Assembly (NCBI GenBank): GCA_013076295.1
Contig: RQOL01000860.1
Coordinates: forward strand, 18,820 to 82,819
Direction: 5' to 3'
From: Sanderia malayensis
Lineage: Eukaryota > Cnidaria > Scyphozoa > Semaeostomeae > Pelagiidae
DNA length: 64,000 nt
Positions within the stretch are counted from its first letter, which is position 1. Each line of letters starts with the position of its first letter. The notes beneath the pieces were generated by a model that searched no databases, was not told the origin of the DNA, and saw only the letters and a program-made list of their open reading frames with translations. The translations under genes were made by a program, and so were the position numbers. Positions 32,691 to 44,755 of this stretch are shown piece by piece.

Positions 32691-34510
32691 TATGTATTGT
32701 AGGGTATGTATTGTAGGGTATTTATTGTAGGGTATGTATTGTATGGTATTTATTGTAGGGTATGTTATGTAGGGTATGTATAGTAGGGTATGTTATGTAG
32801 GGTATGTATTGTAGGGTATTTATTGTAGGGTATTTATTGTAAGGTATGTATTGTAAGGTATGTATTGTAGTGTATGTATTGTAAGGTATGTATTGTAGGA
32901 TATGTATTGTAGGGTATGTATTGTAATGTATGTATTGTAGGGTATGTATTGTAGGGTATGTATTGTAAGGTATGTATTGTAGGGTATGTATTGTAGGGTA
33001 TGTTTTGTAGGGTATGTATTGTAGGGTATTTATTGTAGGGTATGTATTGTAGGGTATGTATCGTAGGGTATGTATTGTAGGGTATGTTTTGTAGGGTATG
33101 TATTGTAGGGTATTTATTGTAGGGTATGTATTGTAGGGTATGTATTGTAGGGTATGTATTGTAGGGTATGTATTGTAGGGTATGTATGTAGGGTATGTAT
33201 TGTAGGGTATTTATTGTAGGGTATGTATAGTAGGGTATGTTATGTAGGGTATGTATTGTTGGGTATTTATTGTAGGGTATTTATTGTAAGGTATTTATTG
33301 TAAGGTATGTATTGTAGTGTATGTATTGTAAGGTATGTATTGTAGGATATGTATTGTAGGGTATGTATTGTAGGGTATGTATTGTAGGGTATTTATTCTA
33401 GGGTATGTATTGTAGGGTATGTATCGTAGGGTATGTATTGTAGGGTATGTATTGTAGGGTATTTATTGTAGGGTATTTATTGTAGGGTATGTATTGTAAG
33501 GTATTTATTGTAGGGTATTTATTGTAGGGTATGTATTGTAGGGTATGTATTGTAGGGTATGTGTAGTAGGGTATGTATTGTAGGGTATTTATTGTAGGGT
33601 ATGTATTGTAGGGTATGTAATGTAAGGTATGTATTGTAAGGTATGTATCGTAGGGTATGTATCGTACGGTATGTATTGTAGGGTATGTATTGTAAGGTAT
33701 GTATTGTAGGGTATGTATTGTAGGGTATGTATTGTATGGTATTTATTGTAGGGTATGTATTGTAGGGTATGTTTTGTAGGGTATGTTATGTAGGGTATGT
33801 GTTGTAGGGTATGTATTGTAGGGTATTTATTGTAGGGTATTTATTGTAGGGTATTTATTGTAGGGTATGTATTGTAGGGTATTTATTGTAGGGTTTGTAT
33901 TGTAGGGTTTGTATTGTAGGGTATGTATTGTAGGGTATGTATGTAGGGTATGTATTGTAGGGTATGTATTGGAGGGTATTTATTGTATGGTATGTATTGT
34001 ATGGTATTTATTGTAGGGTATGTATTGTAGGGTATGTATTGTAGGGTATGTATTGTAGGGTATGTTATGTAGGGTATGTGTTGTAGGGTATGTATTGTAG
34101 GGTATTTATTGTAGGGTATGTATTGTAGGGTATTTATTGTAGGGTATGTATTGTATGGTATTTATTGTAGGGTATGTATGGTAGGGTATGCATTGTAGGG
34201 TATGTATTGTAGGGTGTGTATTTTAGGGTATGTATTTTAGGGTATGTATTGTAGAGTATGTATTGTACGGTATGTATTGTAGGGTATGTAATGTAAGGTA
34301 TGTATTGTAAGGTATGTATCGTAGGGTATGTATCGTACGGTATGTATTGTAGGGTATGTATTGTAAGGTATGTATTGTAGGGTATGCATTGTAAGGTGTG
34401 TATTTTAGGGTATGTATTCTAAGGTATGTATTGTAGGGTATGTTATGTAGGGTATGTATTGTAGGGTATTTATTGTAGGGTATGTATTGTAGGGTATGTA
34501 TGTATGTATG
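32691..34510 (+). repeat. 14-bp minisatellite
   Basis: About 1.8 kb of the TATTGTAGGGTATG monomer with the TATTTATTG variant common; C is nearly absent from the + strand. Confidence 0.95.
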
Positions 34511-34612
34511 GGCATGAGCGGCAGCGAATGCAGCGCGCGAAGCGCGCCAACCAGATTAAGCTTTGTCCACTTGACGGGCTCCGGGGAGGGAGCGTAGCGA
34601 CCGAACCCGGCC

Positions 34613-34791
34613 CATGTATGTACGTATGTATGTATGTATGTATGTATGTATGTATTTATGTATGTATGTATGTATGTATGTATGTATGTATGTATGTATG
34701 TATGTATGTATGTAGGTATGTAGGTATGTATGTATGTAGGTATGTAGGTATGTATGTATGTAGGTATGTATGTATGTATGTATGTATGTAT
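34613..34791 (+). repeat. (TATG)n microsatellite
   Basis: About 180 bp of TATG with periodic TAGG interruptions, between two hairpin modules. Confidence 0.95.
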
Positions 34792-34898
34792 GGGCATGAG
34801 CGGGAGCGAATGCAGCGCGCGAAGCGCGCCAACCACATTAAGCTTTTGTTGCTTGGGGGGCTCCGGGGAGGGAGCGTAGCGACCGGGCCTCCGGCTAG

Positions 34899-36442
34899 TC
34901 TCTATTATATAATCTACGTCGACACGTGACCCGCCGACTCTAAACAATGGGCTATTGTCTTTTGAACAATCGACGTTCGACCGAACAATGGGATCAAAGG
35001 AGCGGGCGTTGCCACTCAAAGGCTTTTTTCTGGCGGTCAATAAGGGTGCAAATTGGTATGGAAATGATCGCTGCGTTGTGCTGATGAAACTAAAGCTTTC
35101 CGCTAATTTCTAACCCCAGCCGTTCGAGAGTTATGGCCAATTTTGTGTTCCGACCTTCTAGAAAGTTCCCAGGACGGAGTTAATGAGATGCAAAACGAGC
35201 AGGGAGAAGCACGTGTTTTTTTAGTTGAACGGGCGGCAAGTTGCTCGGGTTTAAACGTGAATACGTGCCGGAAATCAATTGTAAAGACGTGTCAATTGTT
35301 GTCAAGACCTGTGGAGACAATGTGTGGACAATTATTTCAAGGTATTTCTTTTATTTAATTGTTTTTGGCTGAAAATAGCACGAGTTTTGTTTTGTTTAAC
35401 CTCGCGTTTTTCTTTCGGCTCGAGGGCCTAACCAAAACACGAAGACAATTTTGATTTTCTCGGGTCGTTCTGGGCCGATTTTCTCCATTTAAACTTTCGA
35501 TAACTGTTTATTTACACGAGAACTAAAGTTATATGGCTTTGTTTTTTTTGTTTTATTGATTTTCCTCTGCTTTTGGACAGTTTTAGCCGAGTTTGGATTT
35601 TGCTTGAAAACACGAAATTTTCAAGCAACATGCGTCTGTTTGCACTTGCGAAAATTAATTTTTAACCTGCCAAAACTTTGTTTTTTTCACCCAAATACTT
35701 TCGATAAATGTTCTACAGGCTATTGGCTTCATGTTGATTTTTTCGTGGGGTGTGTAGGACAAAAATTGGGCACGTTAATTAAATTTGAAAGTTTTAGTGT
35801 CTGTAAAGTAGGTTGATGAATTCATTTTTTCACTTTCAGAAGAAACAGCTTTTAGGGGGGCGGCAGGGTGGGCGCTGGGTGGTCGCTTTCCAGCGGGAAG
35901 TATGGTAGGGTATGTATTGTAGGGTATGTATTGTAGGGTATGTATTGTAGGGTATGTATTGTAGGGTATGTATTGTAGGGTATGTATTGTAGGGTATGTA
36001 TTGTAGGGTATGTATTGTAGGGTATGTATTTTAGGGTATGTATTGTAGGGTATGTATTGTAGGGTATGTATTGTTGGGTATGTATTGTAGGGTATGTATT
36101 TTAGGGTATGTATTGTAGGGTATGTATTTTAGGGTATGTATTGTAGGGTATGTTATGTAGGTTATGTATTGTAGGGTATGTATTTTAGGGTATGTATTGT
36201 ACGGTATGTATTGTAGGGTATGTATTGTAGGGTATGTATTGTAGGGTATGTATTGCAGGGTATGTATTGTAAGGTATGTATTGTAAGGTATGTATGTATG
36301 ATTGTATGTATGTAGGTATGTAGGTATGTAGGTATGGGCATGAGCGGGAGCAAATGCAGCGCGCGAAACGCGCCAACCACAATAAGCTTTTGTTGCTTGG
36401 GGGGCTCCGGGGAGGGAGCGTAGCGACCGGGCCCCCGGCTAG
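34899..36442 (+). mobile_element. Short non-autonomous Helitron S6
   Basis: Starts TCTCTATTATATAATC after CTAG and ends CTAG at 36439-36442. Short-form body, about 390 bp of minisatellite, one hairpin module. The sequence after its CTAG begins TATATCATAAAATTG rather than TC, so S6 may have inserted into the first bases of S7 instead of simply preceding it. Confidence 0.7.
35899..36335 (+). repeat. 14-bp minisatellite and short TATG/TAGG run
   Basis: About 390 bp of the common monomer, ending in a short mixed tetranucleotide run. Confidence 0.95.
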
Positions 36443-37244
36443 TATATCATAAAATTGTACATCACGTGACCGGCCGACGGTGAACAATGGGCTATTGTTT
36501 CTTGAACAATGGACGTTCGAAAAAACAATGGGATCAAAGGAGCGGGCTTTGCCAGTCAAAGGCTTTTTTTCTGGCGGTCAATAAGGGTGCAAATTGGTAT
36601 CAAAATGATCGCTGCATTGTGCTGATGAAACTAAAGTTTTCCGCTAATTTCTAACCCCAGCGGGTCGAGAGTAATGGCCCATTTTGTGTTCCGACCTTCT
36701 AGAAAGTTCCGAGGACCGAGTTAATGAGATGCAAAACGAGCAGGGAGAAGCACGTGTTTTTTTCGTTGAAGGGGCGGCAAGTTGCTCGGGTTTAAACGTG
36801 AATACCTGCTGGAAATCAATTGTAAAGACGTGTCAATTGTTGTCAAGACTGTGGAGACAATTGGTGGACAATTATTTCAAGGTATTTCCTTTATTCCATT
36901 GTTTTTTGCTTTAAATAGCACGAGTTTGTTTTGTTTCACCTCACATTTTTCTTTCGGCTCGAGGGCCTAACGAAAACGTGAAGACAATTTGGATTTCTTG
37001 GGTCGTTCTGGCGATTTTCTCCATTTAAACTTTCGATAAGTGTTTATTTACACGAGATCTAAATTATCTGCTTTGTTTTTTTTTTGTGTTGTCGATTTCC
37101 CTCTGATTTTGGACAATTTTGGCCGAGTTTGCATTTTGCTGGAAAACACGAAATTTGCATGCAACACGCGTGTGTTTTGCATTCGTGGAAAATTAAATTT
37201 TAACCTGGCAAAACTTTGTTTTTTTCGCCCAAATACTTTCACCA

Positions 37245-37618
37245 ACATTGAAAGTACCCTACAATACATACCCTACAATACAATACCCACAAAACTACCC
37301 TACATAATACCACAATACATACCTAATACATACCCTACATAACATACCCTACGATACATACCCTACAATACATACCCTACAATTCATACATTGTGTAGAC
37401 ATTGATACATGGCATTACATATTAACATTAACATACTTACTATAGATACTATACATAAATATATACATCAATACTACCCAATATACTATATATAAATATT
37501 ATACATAATATACATACCTTACTACATAGCCTACATACATACATACATACATACATACATACCCTACATACATACCCTACATACATACATACATACATAC
37601 ATACATACATACATACAT
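37245..37618 (-). repeat. Inverted minisatellite, unit transition and TATG array
   Basis: CCCTACAATACATA monomers (the reverse complement of the usual unit) run to about 37385. About 37410-37530 is the reverse complement of the stretch near 16095-16200. CATA repeats follow to 37618. All other arrays in the window have the opposite orientation. Confidence 0.85.
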
Positions 37619-37693
37619 GAGCCGGGGAGGGAGCGAAGCGACCGAGCATTGTAAGTGGGTGGAAAGGGCATGAGCATCAGCGAATGCAGCGCA

Positions 37694-37784
37694 CGTCTGC
37701 ATGTTTCATCTACCTGATCAGCAGAGGCGTATACTTTAAGGATAATGGAAGGGTCGAACTAATTACAAAACATCAATGAAAAAA
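37694..37784 (+). pseudogene. 91-bp fragment of RepHel
   Basis: Matches 21835-21922 of RepHel copy 1 (the region encoding LHVHLPDQQTVYFQDNGR) with a few small indels and changes. It is joined on the left to a hairpin module through a shared ACG and is followed by S body sequence. It is too short to be functional. Confidence 0.85.
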
Positions 37785-38442
37785 TGTCATTGAATAGTGT
37801 CATAGCTATTAGCTTCATGTTGATTTTTTCATGGGTGTGTAGGACAAAATTGGCCACGTTAATTTAATTTGAAGTTGGTGGATTCGTGTTTTAAATGCTA
37901 TTTTCTTCAGGGTTTGATTTCAGAGCTATTTTTGATCAACAAAATCATGTCTTGGACTTCAAAAATATACAACTAAAATTGCGAAAAGCATTTTCAAATG
38001 CACCCAATTACTTTCGATAACTTATTTGCCAAGGTATCAGCTTCATGTCGGTGTAATTTGAGTTAAAATGGACAAGTTTGACCAAGTTAGGGGAATTTTT
38101 GTGTTTTTAAAGTTGGCTGATGAATAAATTTTTTCACGGCTTTTGTCTTGGGCTGCACTAAATATTCGCTTAAAATTCAAAACAACAATGTTAAGAAATG
38201 TGAATATTTTTATCGGATTCGCGGTTTTCGTAGCTACAGTTTGATATAATTTTTATTAGAGATTGAGCTTAAATTTTCCAGGATTGATTAAATTTTTGAA
38301 GGCAACTTTTTTTTCAAACTTCACACTGAAGCTATCAACCTTCAGCTTTCAGGGGGGCGGCAGGTTGGGCGCTGGGCGGTCGTTTGCCAGGGGGGAAGAT
38401 CCGACCTCCCACCTTTACTTTCTTTAGAAATGTTGCGTCGTA

Positions 38443-39718
38443 GTATGTATGTAGGGTATGTATTGTAGGGTATTTATTGTAGGGTATTTATTGTAGGGTA
38501 TTTATTGTAGGGTATGTATTGTAGGGTATTTATTGTAGGGTTTGTATTGTAGGGTTTGTATTGTAGGTTATGTATTGTAGGGTATATATTGTAGGGTATG
38601 TATTGTAGGGTATGTATTGTAGGGTATTTATTGTAAGGTATGTATTGTAGGGTATGTATTGTAAGGTATGTATTATAGGGTATGTAATGTAGGGTATGTA
38701 TTGCAGGGTATGTATTGTAAGGCATGTATTGTAGGGTATGTATTGTAAGGTATGTATTGTAGGGTATGTTTGTAGGGTATGTATTGTAGGGTATGTATTG
38801 TAGGGTATGTATTGTAGGGTCTGTATTGTAAGGTATGTATTATAGGGTATGTAATGTCGGGTATGTATTGTGGGGTATGTATTGTAAGGTATGTATTGTA
38901 GGGTATGTATTGTAGGGTGTGTATTGTAGGGTATGTATTGTAGGGTATATATTGTAGGGTATTTATTATAGGGTATGTATTGTAGGGTATTTATTGTAGG
39001 GTATTTATTCTAGAGTATGTATTGTAGGGTATTTATTGTAGGGTGTGTAATGTGGGATATGTATTGTAGGGTATGTATTGTAGGGTATGTATTGTAGGGT
39101 GTGTAATGTAAGATATGTATTGTAGGGTATGTATTGTAGGGTATTTATTGTGGGGTATGTATTGTAAGGTATGTATTGTAGGTATGTATTGTAGGGTATG
39201 TATTGTAGGGTATGTATTGTAGGGTATATATTGTAGGGTATGTATTGTAAGGTATGTATTGTAGGGTATTTATTATAGGGTATGTATTGTAGGGTATTTA
39301 TTGCAGGGTATTCATTCTAGAGTATGTATTGTAGGGTATTTATTGTAGGGTGTGTATTGTGGGATATGTATTGTAGGGTATGTATTGTAGGGTATGTATT
39401 GTAGGGTATGTATTGTAAGGTATGTTTTGTAGGGTATGTATTGTAGGGTATTTATTGTAAGGTATGTATTGTAGGGTATTTATTATAGGGTATGTATTGT
39501 AGGGTATTTATTGTAGGGTTTTTATTGTAGGGTATGTACTGTAGGGTATTTATTGTAGGGTGTGTATTGTGGATATGTATTGTAGGGTATGTATTGTAAG
39601 GTATGTATTGTAGGGTATTTATTGTAGGGTATGTATTGTAGGATATGTATTGTAGGGTTTTATTGTAGGGTATGTTTTGTCGGGTATGTATTGTAGGGTA
39701 TGTATGTATGTATGTATG
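38443..39718 (+). repeat. 14-bp minisatellite and short TATG run
   Basis: About 1.26 kb of the TATTGTAGGGTATG monomer with larger blocks repeating inside it (for example the strings containing TGTGGGATATG). Confidence 0.95.
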
Positions 39719-39822
39719 GGCATGAGCGGTAGCGAATGCAGCGTGCGAAGCGCGCCAACCAGATTAAGCTTTGTTTACTTGACGAGCTCCGGGGAGGGAG
39801 CGAAGCGACCTAACCCGGCTCA

Positions 39823-39971
39823 TGTATGTATGTATGTATGTATGTATGTATGTTTGTATGTATGTATGTATGTATGTATGTATGTATGTATGTATGTATG
39901 TATGTATGTATGTATGTATGTATGTATGTATGTATGTATGTATGTATGTATGTATGTATGTATGTATGTAT
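39823..39971 (+). repeat. (TATG)n microsatellite
   Basis: About 150 bp of almost pure TATG between two hairpin modules. Confidence 0.97.
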
Positions 39972-41149
39972 GAGCATGAGCGGGAGCGAATGCAGCGCGC
40001 AAAGCGTGCCAACCACATTAAACTTTTGTTGCTGGGGGGGCTCGGGGGGGAGCGTAGGGACCGGGCCCCCGGCTAGTCTCTATATAATAAAATGTGATCA
40101 CACGTGACCCGGAGGGACCAAACAATGGGTCATTGTCTCCGGAACAATCGACGTTCGAAAAAACAATGGCAACGTTCCACCAAACAATGGGATCAAGGGA
40201 GCGGGGCTTGATATCATAAAGGCTTTTTTTTGGGCTGCAAATAAGGGTGCAAATCGGCATAGAAATGATCGCTGCATTCTGCTCATCAAAGTAAACTATG
40301 TGGCTAATTTCTACTCCCAGCGGTTCGGGAGTTATGGCCAATTTTGTGGTGCGACTTTCTAGAAAGTTCGGCCGACCCAGTTAATGAGATGCAAAACGAG
40401 CAGGGAGAAGCAGGTGTTTTTTTTAGTTGAACGGGCGGCAAGTTGCTCGGGTTTAAACGTGAATACGTGCCGGAAATGAATTGTAAAGACGTGTCAATTG
40501 TTGTCAAGACCTGTGGAAACAATTGGTGAACAATTATTTGATAGTATTTCCTTTATTCTATTGCTTTTGGCTTAAAATAGCACGAGTTTTGTTTTGTTTA
40601 ACCTCACGTTTTTCTTTCGGCTCGAGGCCTAACCAAAACACGAGGACAATTTTGATTTTCTCGGGTCGTTCTGGGCCGATTTTCTCCATTTAATCTTTCA
40701 ATAACTGTTTATTTACACAAGAACTAAAGTTATATGCCTTTTTTTTTTGTTTTCTTGATTTTCCTCTGTTTTTGGACAGTTTTAGGCGAGTTTGGATTTT
40801 GCTGCAAAACACGAAATTTTCACCCAACACGCGTGTGTTTTGCATTTGCGAAAATTAATTTTTAACCTGCCAAAACTTTGTTTTTTTCACCCAAATACTT
40901 TCGATAAATGTTCGCCAAGGTATTAGCTTCATGTTGATATTTTCGTGGGTTGTGTAGGACAAAAATTGGCCACGTTAATTTAATTTGAAAGTTGGTGAAT
41001 CGTGTTTTAAATGCTCTTTTTTTCACGGGTTTGATTTTAGGGCTCTTTTTGATCAACAAAATCATGTCTTGGACTTCAAAAATGTACAACTAAAATTACG
41101 AAATAACGAACTTAAACAACTAGGCCCTCAGCTATGTTCCTTATAAAAA

Positions 41150-41847
41150 AACGTGTATTCTCATCGCAATTGTAATTTGTAATTCTAATAGTAATCGCAT
41201 AATTCCAAGTTTTGTTGCTCTTGAAAACTACAAAAACAATACAATCAATGCAGCACCAGGTAATGTCCTCGAGCGAATACGCCGATTTTCAAGGGAATTT
41301 CGGCGTCCTAGCAACAACAATAGGGGCGCGAAATTTAAAATTTCTCTTGCGTCATAGAGGACTTAGCGTGCGTAAAAAATTTTTTAAACTCACAAACAGA
41401 AAAACAACAATTTACGTTAGTACATGTATTTTTAATGTTGCTTTTACTTTCACATGAAAATACAGGCCATTTATAACTAAAGAGCTTTAAAAAAGCTCAA
41501 AGTGCTATATTTTATGTCACAATTGCCCTTGCAGTGGATATTATCACAATAACAATTTTATCCTTAACAGGTTCACTTCAAATACATAATTTTTGCGACT
41601 ACTGCTACCGTAAGTTCATGTATTCAGTTCTGCGTTTTCTGCCTGCCTTTAGTCTCTCCTCTTCATTGTAAGAAAGATAATTATTATTCATTATCTGCAG
41701 AAAATGAAAGTGTGTCATATTAATACATTAAAAGTATATATTATTGTAACATCAACACAACTGTACAGGCAAATTGAAACAACCGATACCCTATTAACTC
41801 ACCTTTCATTGAATGACAATGACAATTTATTTATATATAGTTTTAAC
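41150..41847. other. Spacer upstream of gene B (deletion derivative)
   Basis: AT-rich; close match to 57408-58099. No gene seen. Confidence 0.5.
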
Positions 41848-42523
41848 ATGGATACTGAAAATGAAGTTGTCATGACTGACAATGCTGAAGCAGTTGAGAC
41901 AGAGGACGCTGAAGCGGTTGAGACCGCGGACGCCGAAACAATGGAGCCTGAAGTTGCCAACACTGTTGCGATGTAACCAACAGTGGTTTATTGTGGCGAA
42001 GAAACCAAGGTAACATTGAAAAATACTTTCATCCATATATTGATAAATCTAAATAAATATTATGCATAGATTATGAAATTGCTTTACAAGGAAAACAATT
42101 GTATCCTATGCAAGTCACTGTTTTTAATATATTGTTGTCATATTAATCCTAGCTAATCGACTTTAGTGATATTGCATCACTAAAAAGGCAATGCCCCTTC
42201 AAATTCAATGCCATCAAAAGAGGAACAAAATTTCACTTTGTAAGCACTGAAGGCAGCCATCTAACGAAGGAAGAAATGGCGTAAGTTGCAATGCAAAATT
42301 CCCATCTCATCTGTGTGTATAGCATATTGCTTACTTTTAGCTCCTTCTGTACCAATGTGTTCTTCTCTACAGGACATCTGATCAAATAAATATAAAAATT
42401 GTTACAAAAAAAAGATTCAAAACACAAAGAAAACAACAAAAAAAAACAAAGAAAAAGAAATAGCAGCACACACCAGGTGCATGTGGGCAGATGTGCCAAC
42501 AAAAGAAATATTGTCGTTGGTGA
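41848..42523 (+). pseudogene. Gene B, second lineage (deletion derivative), two premature stops
   Basis: ATG at 41848. The first exon has an acidic repeat (AEAVETEDAEAVETADAE) and ends at CAAG|GTAACA (42009). The middle exon reads FSDIASLKRQC, GTKFHFVS and HLTKEEMA and ends GC|GTAAG. The last exon is Lys-rich and ends CGQMCQQKKYCRW. Exon 1 has a TAA where copy 2 has a sense codon (near 41974), and the last exon has a TAG after the Lys run (near 42463) where copy 2 has CAG. The protein pattern is otherwise that of gene B in copy 1. Confidence 0.5.
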
Positions 42524-42700
42524 GGGGCACAAACATTCACAAAAAGTAATTGTAAGTGTAATTGTGTTCATGTTTGTCTTTTGTTCGTTTTCTTTCCCTG
42601 TTATTTGTTTGCTTTGTTAAATTGCTAAATTGTGTACAACAGTAAATTAGAATAATAATTAATAATAATAATATTGCAAAAATAATAACAAGACTATTAC

Positions 42701-43225
42701 CTTTGAAAAACGATGCATTCCGCCAACAAATATTTATCACCGACACTCTTCTTGGACATGCTGTGACACAAACCCTAAAAATTTGCAAGAAATGTATTTC
42801 AAAAACCCGTCTTTATAAATGAACTAAATGTGGCCTTTGGGATGCATAATGATCTCCTATAATTCAATATACTTACCTGAAGAACAGTCAAAAATTGCCT
42901 GCATTGACATCGCACCACACAAATCCCATACAAAGAGAGTAGCACAGAGAGTACCTAAAATTCACGAATAATACGTGTAATAAAACGTAAGTAGCACAGA
43001 ATCGTATCTCATTTTACAATGCGAACAATGTATCTTATCTCTGGCATCCGTTTTTCTCAAATGTGGCCTATTCTGAAGGAATTCGTGGTCAAATACTATA
43101 TTTGCTAAAGTCTTATACGCTAGAAAAATGAATCAACACCTTCACAGAAACGCTATAGATTATTTTAAAGATGTAACCTGAAAGATCGCAATGATATAAT
43201 ACGATCTGGAAAACCTACTTACCAT
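42701..43225 (-). CDS. Gene C, minus strand (deletion derivative), possible zinc-binding protein
   Basis: Minus-strand model: an ATG directly followed by GTAAGT (43225-43223); an exon from 43119 after the acceptor TTTCTAG, reading IVFDHEFLENRP, LRKTDARDKIHCSHCKMRY; an exon 42954-42877 between AATTTTAG and GTAAGT; and an exon 42774-42701 between ATTTTTAG and GTAATA, read as VCVTACPRRVSV. The HCSHC motif with downstream Cys residues suggests a metal site. The donor of the second exon is unclear and phases are not all verified, so this is a candidate gene only. Family unknown. Confidence 0.35.
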
Positions 43226-43434
43226 CGCCAGTGACCCACTCACAGAACAGAAAAGATGAAAGGAAGGACGCATTGCCTTGCCACATGTTCTTTGCTCAGT
43301 TGAGTTCTCTTGGGTTGGGTGTTGGGTTGATTGTTAGCCAATCCAGCTCAATCAAATAATTACGTCAAAACGAGACGACATAACAATAGAATTTGTTGTG
43401 TGATTTTGATTTATGCTATGTTTCGTCAACGTAG

Positions 43435-44434
43435 CACTTTCTCATGCTGGTCGTGGTTGTGCTGTCCGAATATTCGTTTCCCAAATCTTGGATCGCAACG
43501 GAACTTGATGCTGTTATAAGAGAAAGTAAAGCTGAGAGAAACATTCATTTTGCCGCAGCCCAGGAGTAAGTAGACTTTATTTTTAGTTTCACCCCATTCA
43601 AGTTCCCATATAATTGCTTAGGCCAATTGTATTTCACTCATTGTTAACAAATAATTTCTTCAGGCCAAAATTGACAACTCCCCTTATGTTTCATGGCTCT
43701 TTATATTTAATGATTTGGGAAAGAGTGTTTAATGCTGTACCCACATGGCTTTAATTTTGTTATAATTTTTTCCTTAACGATTCTTTTCACTTTGTGGCTG
43801 CCTTCTTTGCCTTACCAGCCAAGCCCAATACTCCTATGAAACTCCTTTCACCATGCAATTCCCATCCAATTGATGATGCTTATGAAGTATTTTTGCATTC
43901 GTCATCCACGGTGTCCAGTGTATTCATCCATGTTAAATGGACCCTCTTAATCGTGTGAAGGAAAGGAGACTATTGTTACTTGAGTCAAACTTATTACTAA
44001 TATATTCTTAAATCAACGTTATAATACAGTGAAGAAAGTCCCAATTGTTATTCCAGTTAAACAAAGTCGCTAATTATGAAAGAGCAATTTTTCAATAACA
44101 ACATATTCAGCTCACAAGGGCTATTTTATCCAAATCTAATTCCTTATTAACCTTTATAGTATTATACCAACATACTAAATAGAATATAATGTGTCTCTTT
44201 CACTTTGTACATCTACTGATGTACATCATTATACAAATGCAAGTATTGGAGACTTCATACCTATTGATTTGTCAAAATCCAATGCATCAGTATCATCTTA
44301 TCATGGAAACAAAACCATACCTCTGTAAGTCAACATTAATTTAAATTCTGGATGCTCAGCATAGATGTTCCTTTACTGTTTGTATTAGGTTGACAACCTA
44401 CCACAGCCAAGTGTCAATGCATGCACTCAACTAA
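43435..44434 (+). pseudogene. Gene D (deletion derivative)
   Basis: D1 is 43435-43565, open over 43 codons: a hydrophobic start (FLMLVVVVLSEYSF), then PKSWIATELDAVIRESKAER, ending at a GTAAGT donor. D2 starts at 43664 (PKLTTPLMFHGSLYLMIWER). D3 starts at 43819 (KPNTPMKLLSP). D4 is well conserved, but its acceptor AG seen in copies 0 and 1 reads AC here. D5 is 44389-44434, ending in TAA. The D2-D3 join is not in phase in the simplest model, so either an exon is missed or the gene is damaged. Unrecognised family. Confidence 0.4.
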
Positions 44435-44639
44435 TAGCAGACTATTTGTTGTTGTCCCTAAAACAAAACAAACTTTGATCTGGCATCTTATCTACTGTAC
44501 CATCAGTACGAGGCTTACCTGATGAAAACGACGATTTTCAAATGAAAACGAGGCTGATCGCTAAAACTAATTTTCATGCATGTTAAACACTACAATCGTG
44601 ACAATAGATTGACAGGGGACCGAGGGCGAGCCAAACCAC

Positions 44640-44751
44640 TGTATGTGGGGTGGGAAAGGGCATGAGCGTGAGCAAATGCAGCGCACGAAGTGCGCCAACC
44701 ACAATAAACTTTTGTTACTTGAGGGACTCCGGGAAGCGAGCGCCCCGGGCT
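44640..44751 (+). repeat. 3' hairpin module lacking the final AG
   Basis: GCGCAC-GAA-GTGCGC stem and GC-rich tail as elsewhere, but the end reads GGGCT directly before the TCTA that starts the next element. The end of copy 2 at 62348 has the same feature. Confidence 0.65.
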
Positions 44752-44755
44752 TCTA

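Larger units (their letters stand above)
31257..34898 (+). mobile_element. Short non-autonomous Helitron S5
   Basis: Starts TCTACATTTAATAAAATG and ends CTAG at 34895-34898. Long-form 5' body, 1.8 kb of minisatellite, hairpin module, TATG array, terminal hairpin module (GCGCGC-GAA-GCGCGC in both). No gene. Confidence 0.75.
36443..40076 (+). mobile_element. Mosaic short Helitron S7
   Basis: Begins and ends as an S unit (CTAG at 40073-40076), but the middle is rearranged: S body to about 37240; inverted minisatellite; inverted copy of the minisatellite-to-unit transition; inverted TATG; part of a hairpin module; a 91-bp piece of RepHel; then the second half of a long-form S body (from about 37800), minisatellite, hairpin module, TATG, hairpin module. 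It can be read as a 5' S fragment and a 3' S fragment joined through a patchwork, or as a misassembly. Confidence 0.6.
40077..44751 (+). mobile_element. Deletion derivative: S 5' body joined to the large element's 3' part
   Basis: 40077 to about 41098 is an ordinary S 5' body starting TCTCTATATAATAAAATG. At about 41099 it changes without a minisatellite into the sequence that corresponds to 57362 onward in copy 2 and runs to the 3' module. RepHel and most of gene A are missing; genes B, C and D remain. The 3' end reads CCCGGGCT|TC, with the AG of CTAG absent. Confidence 0.75.

Noticed and set aside
32691..34500. G-quadruplex array
   Set aside because: G runs are only three long with 11-base loops, too long for a confident quadruplex call.
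39822..40107. Open frames of repeated Tyr-Val-Cys-Met or His-Thr-Tyr-Ile
   Set aside because: Translations of the TATG tetranucleotide in different frames; no independent evidence for a protein.
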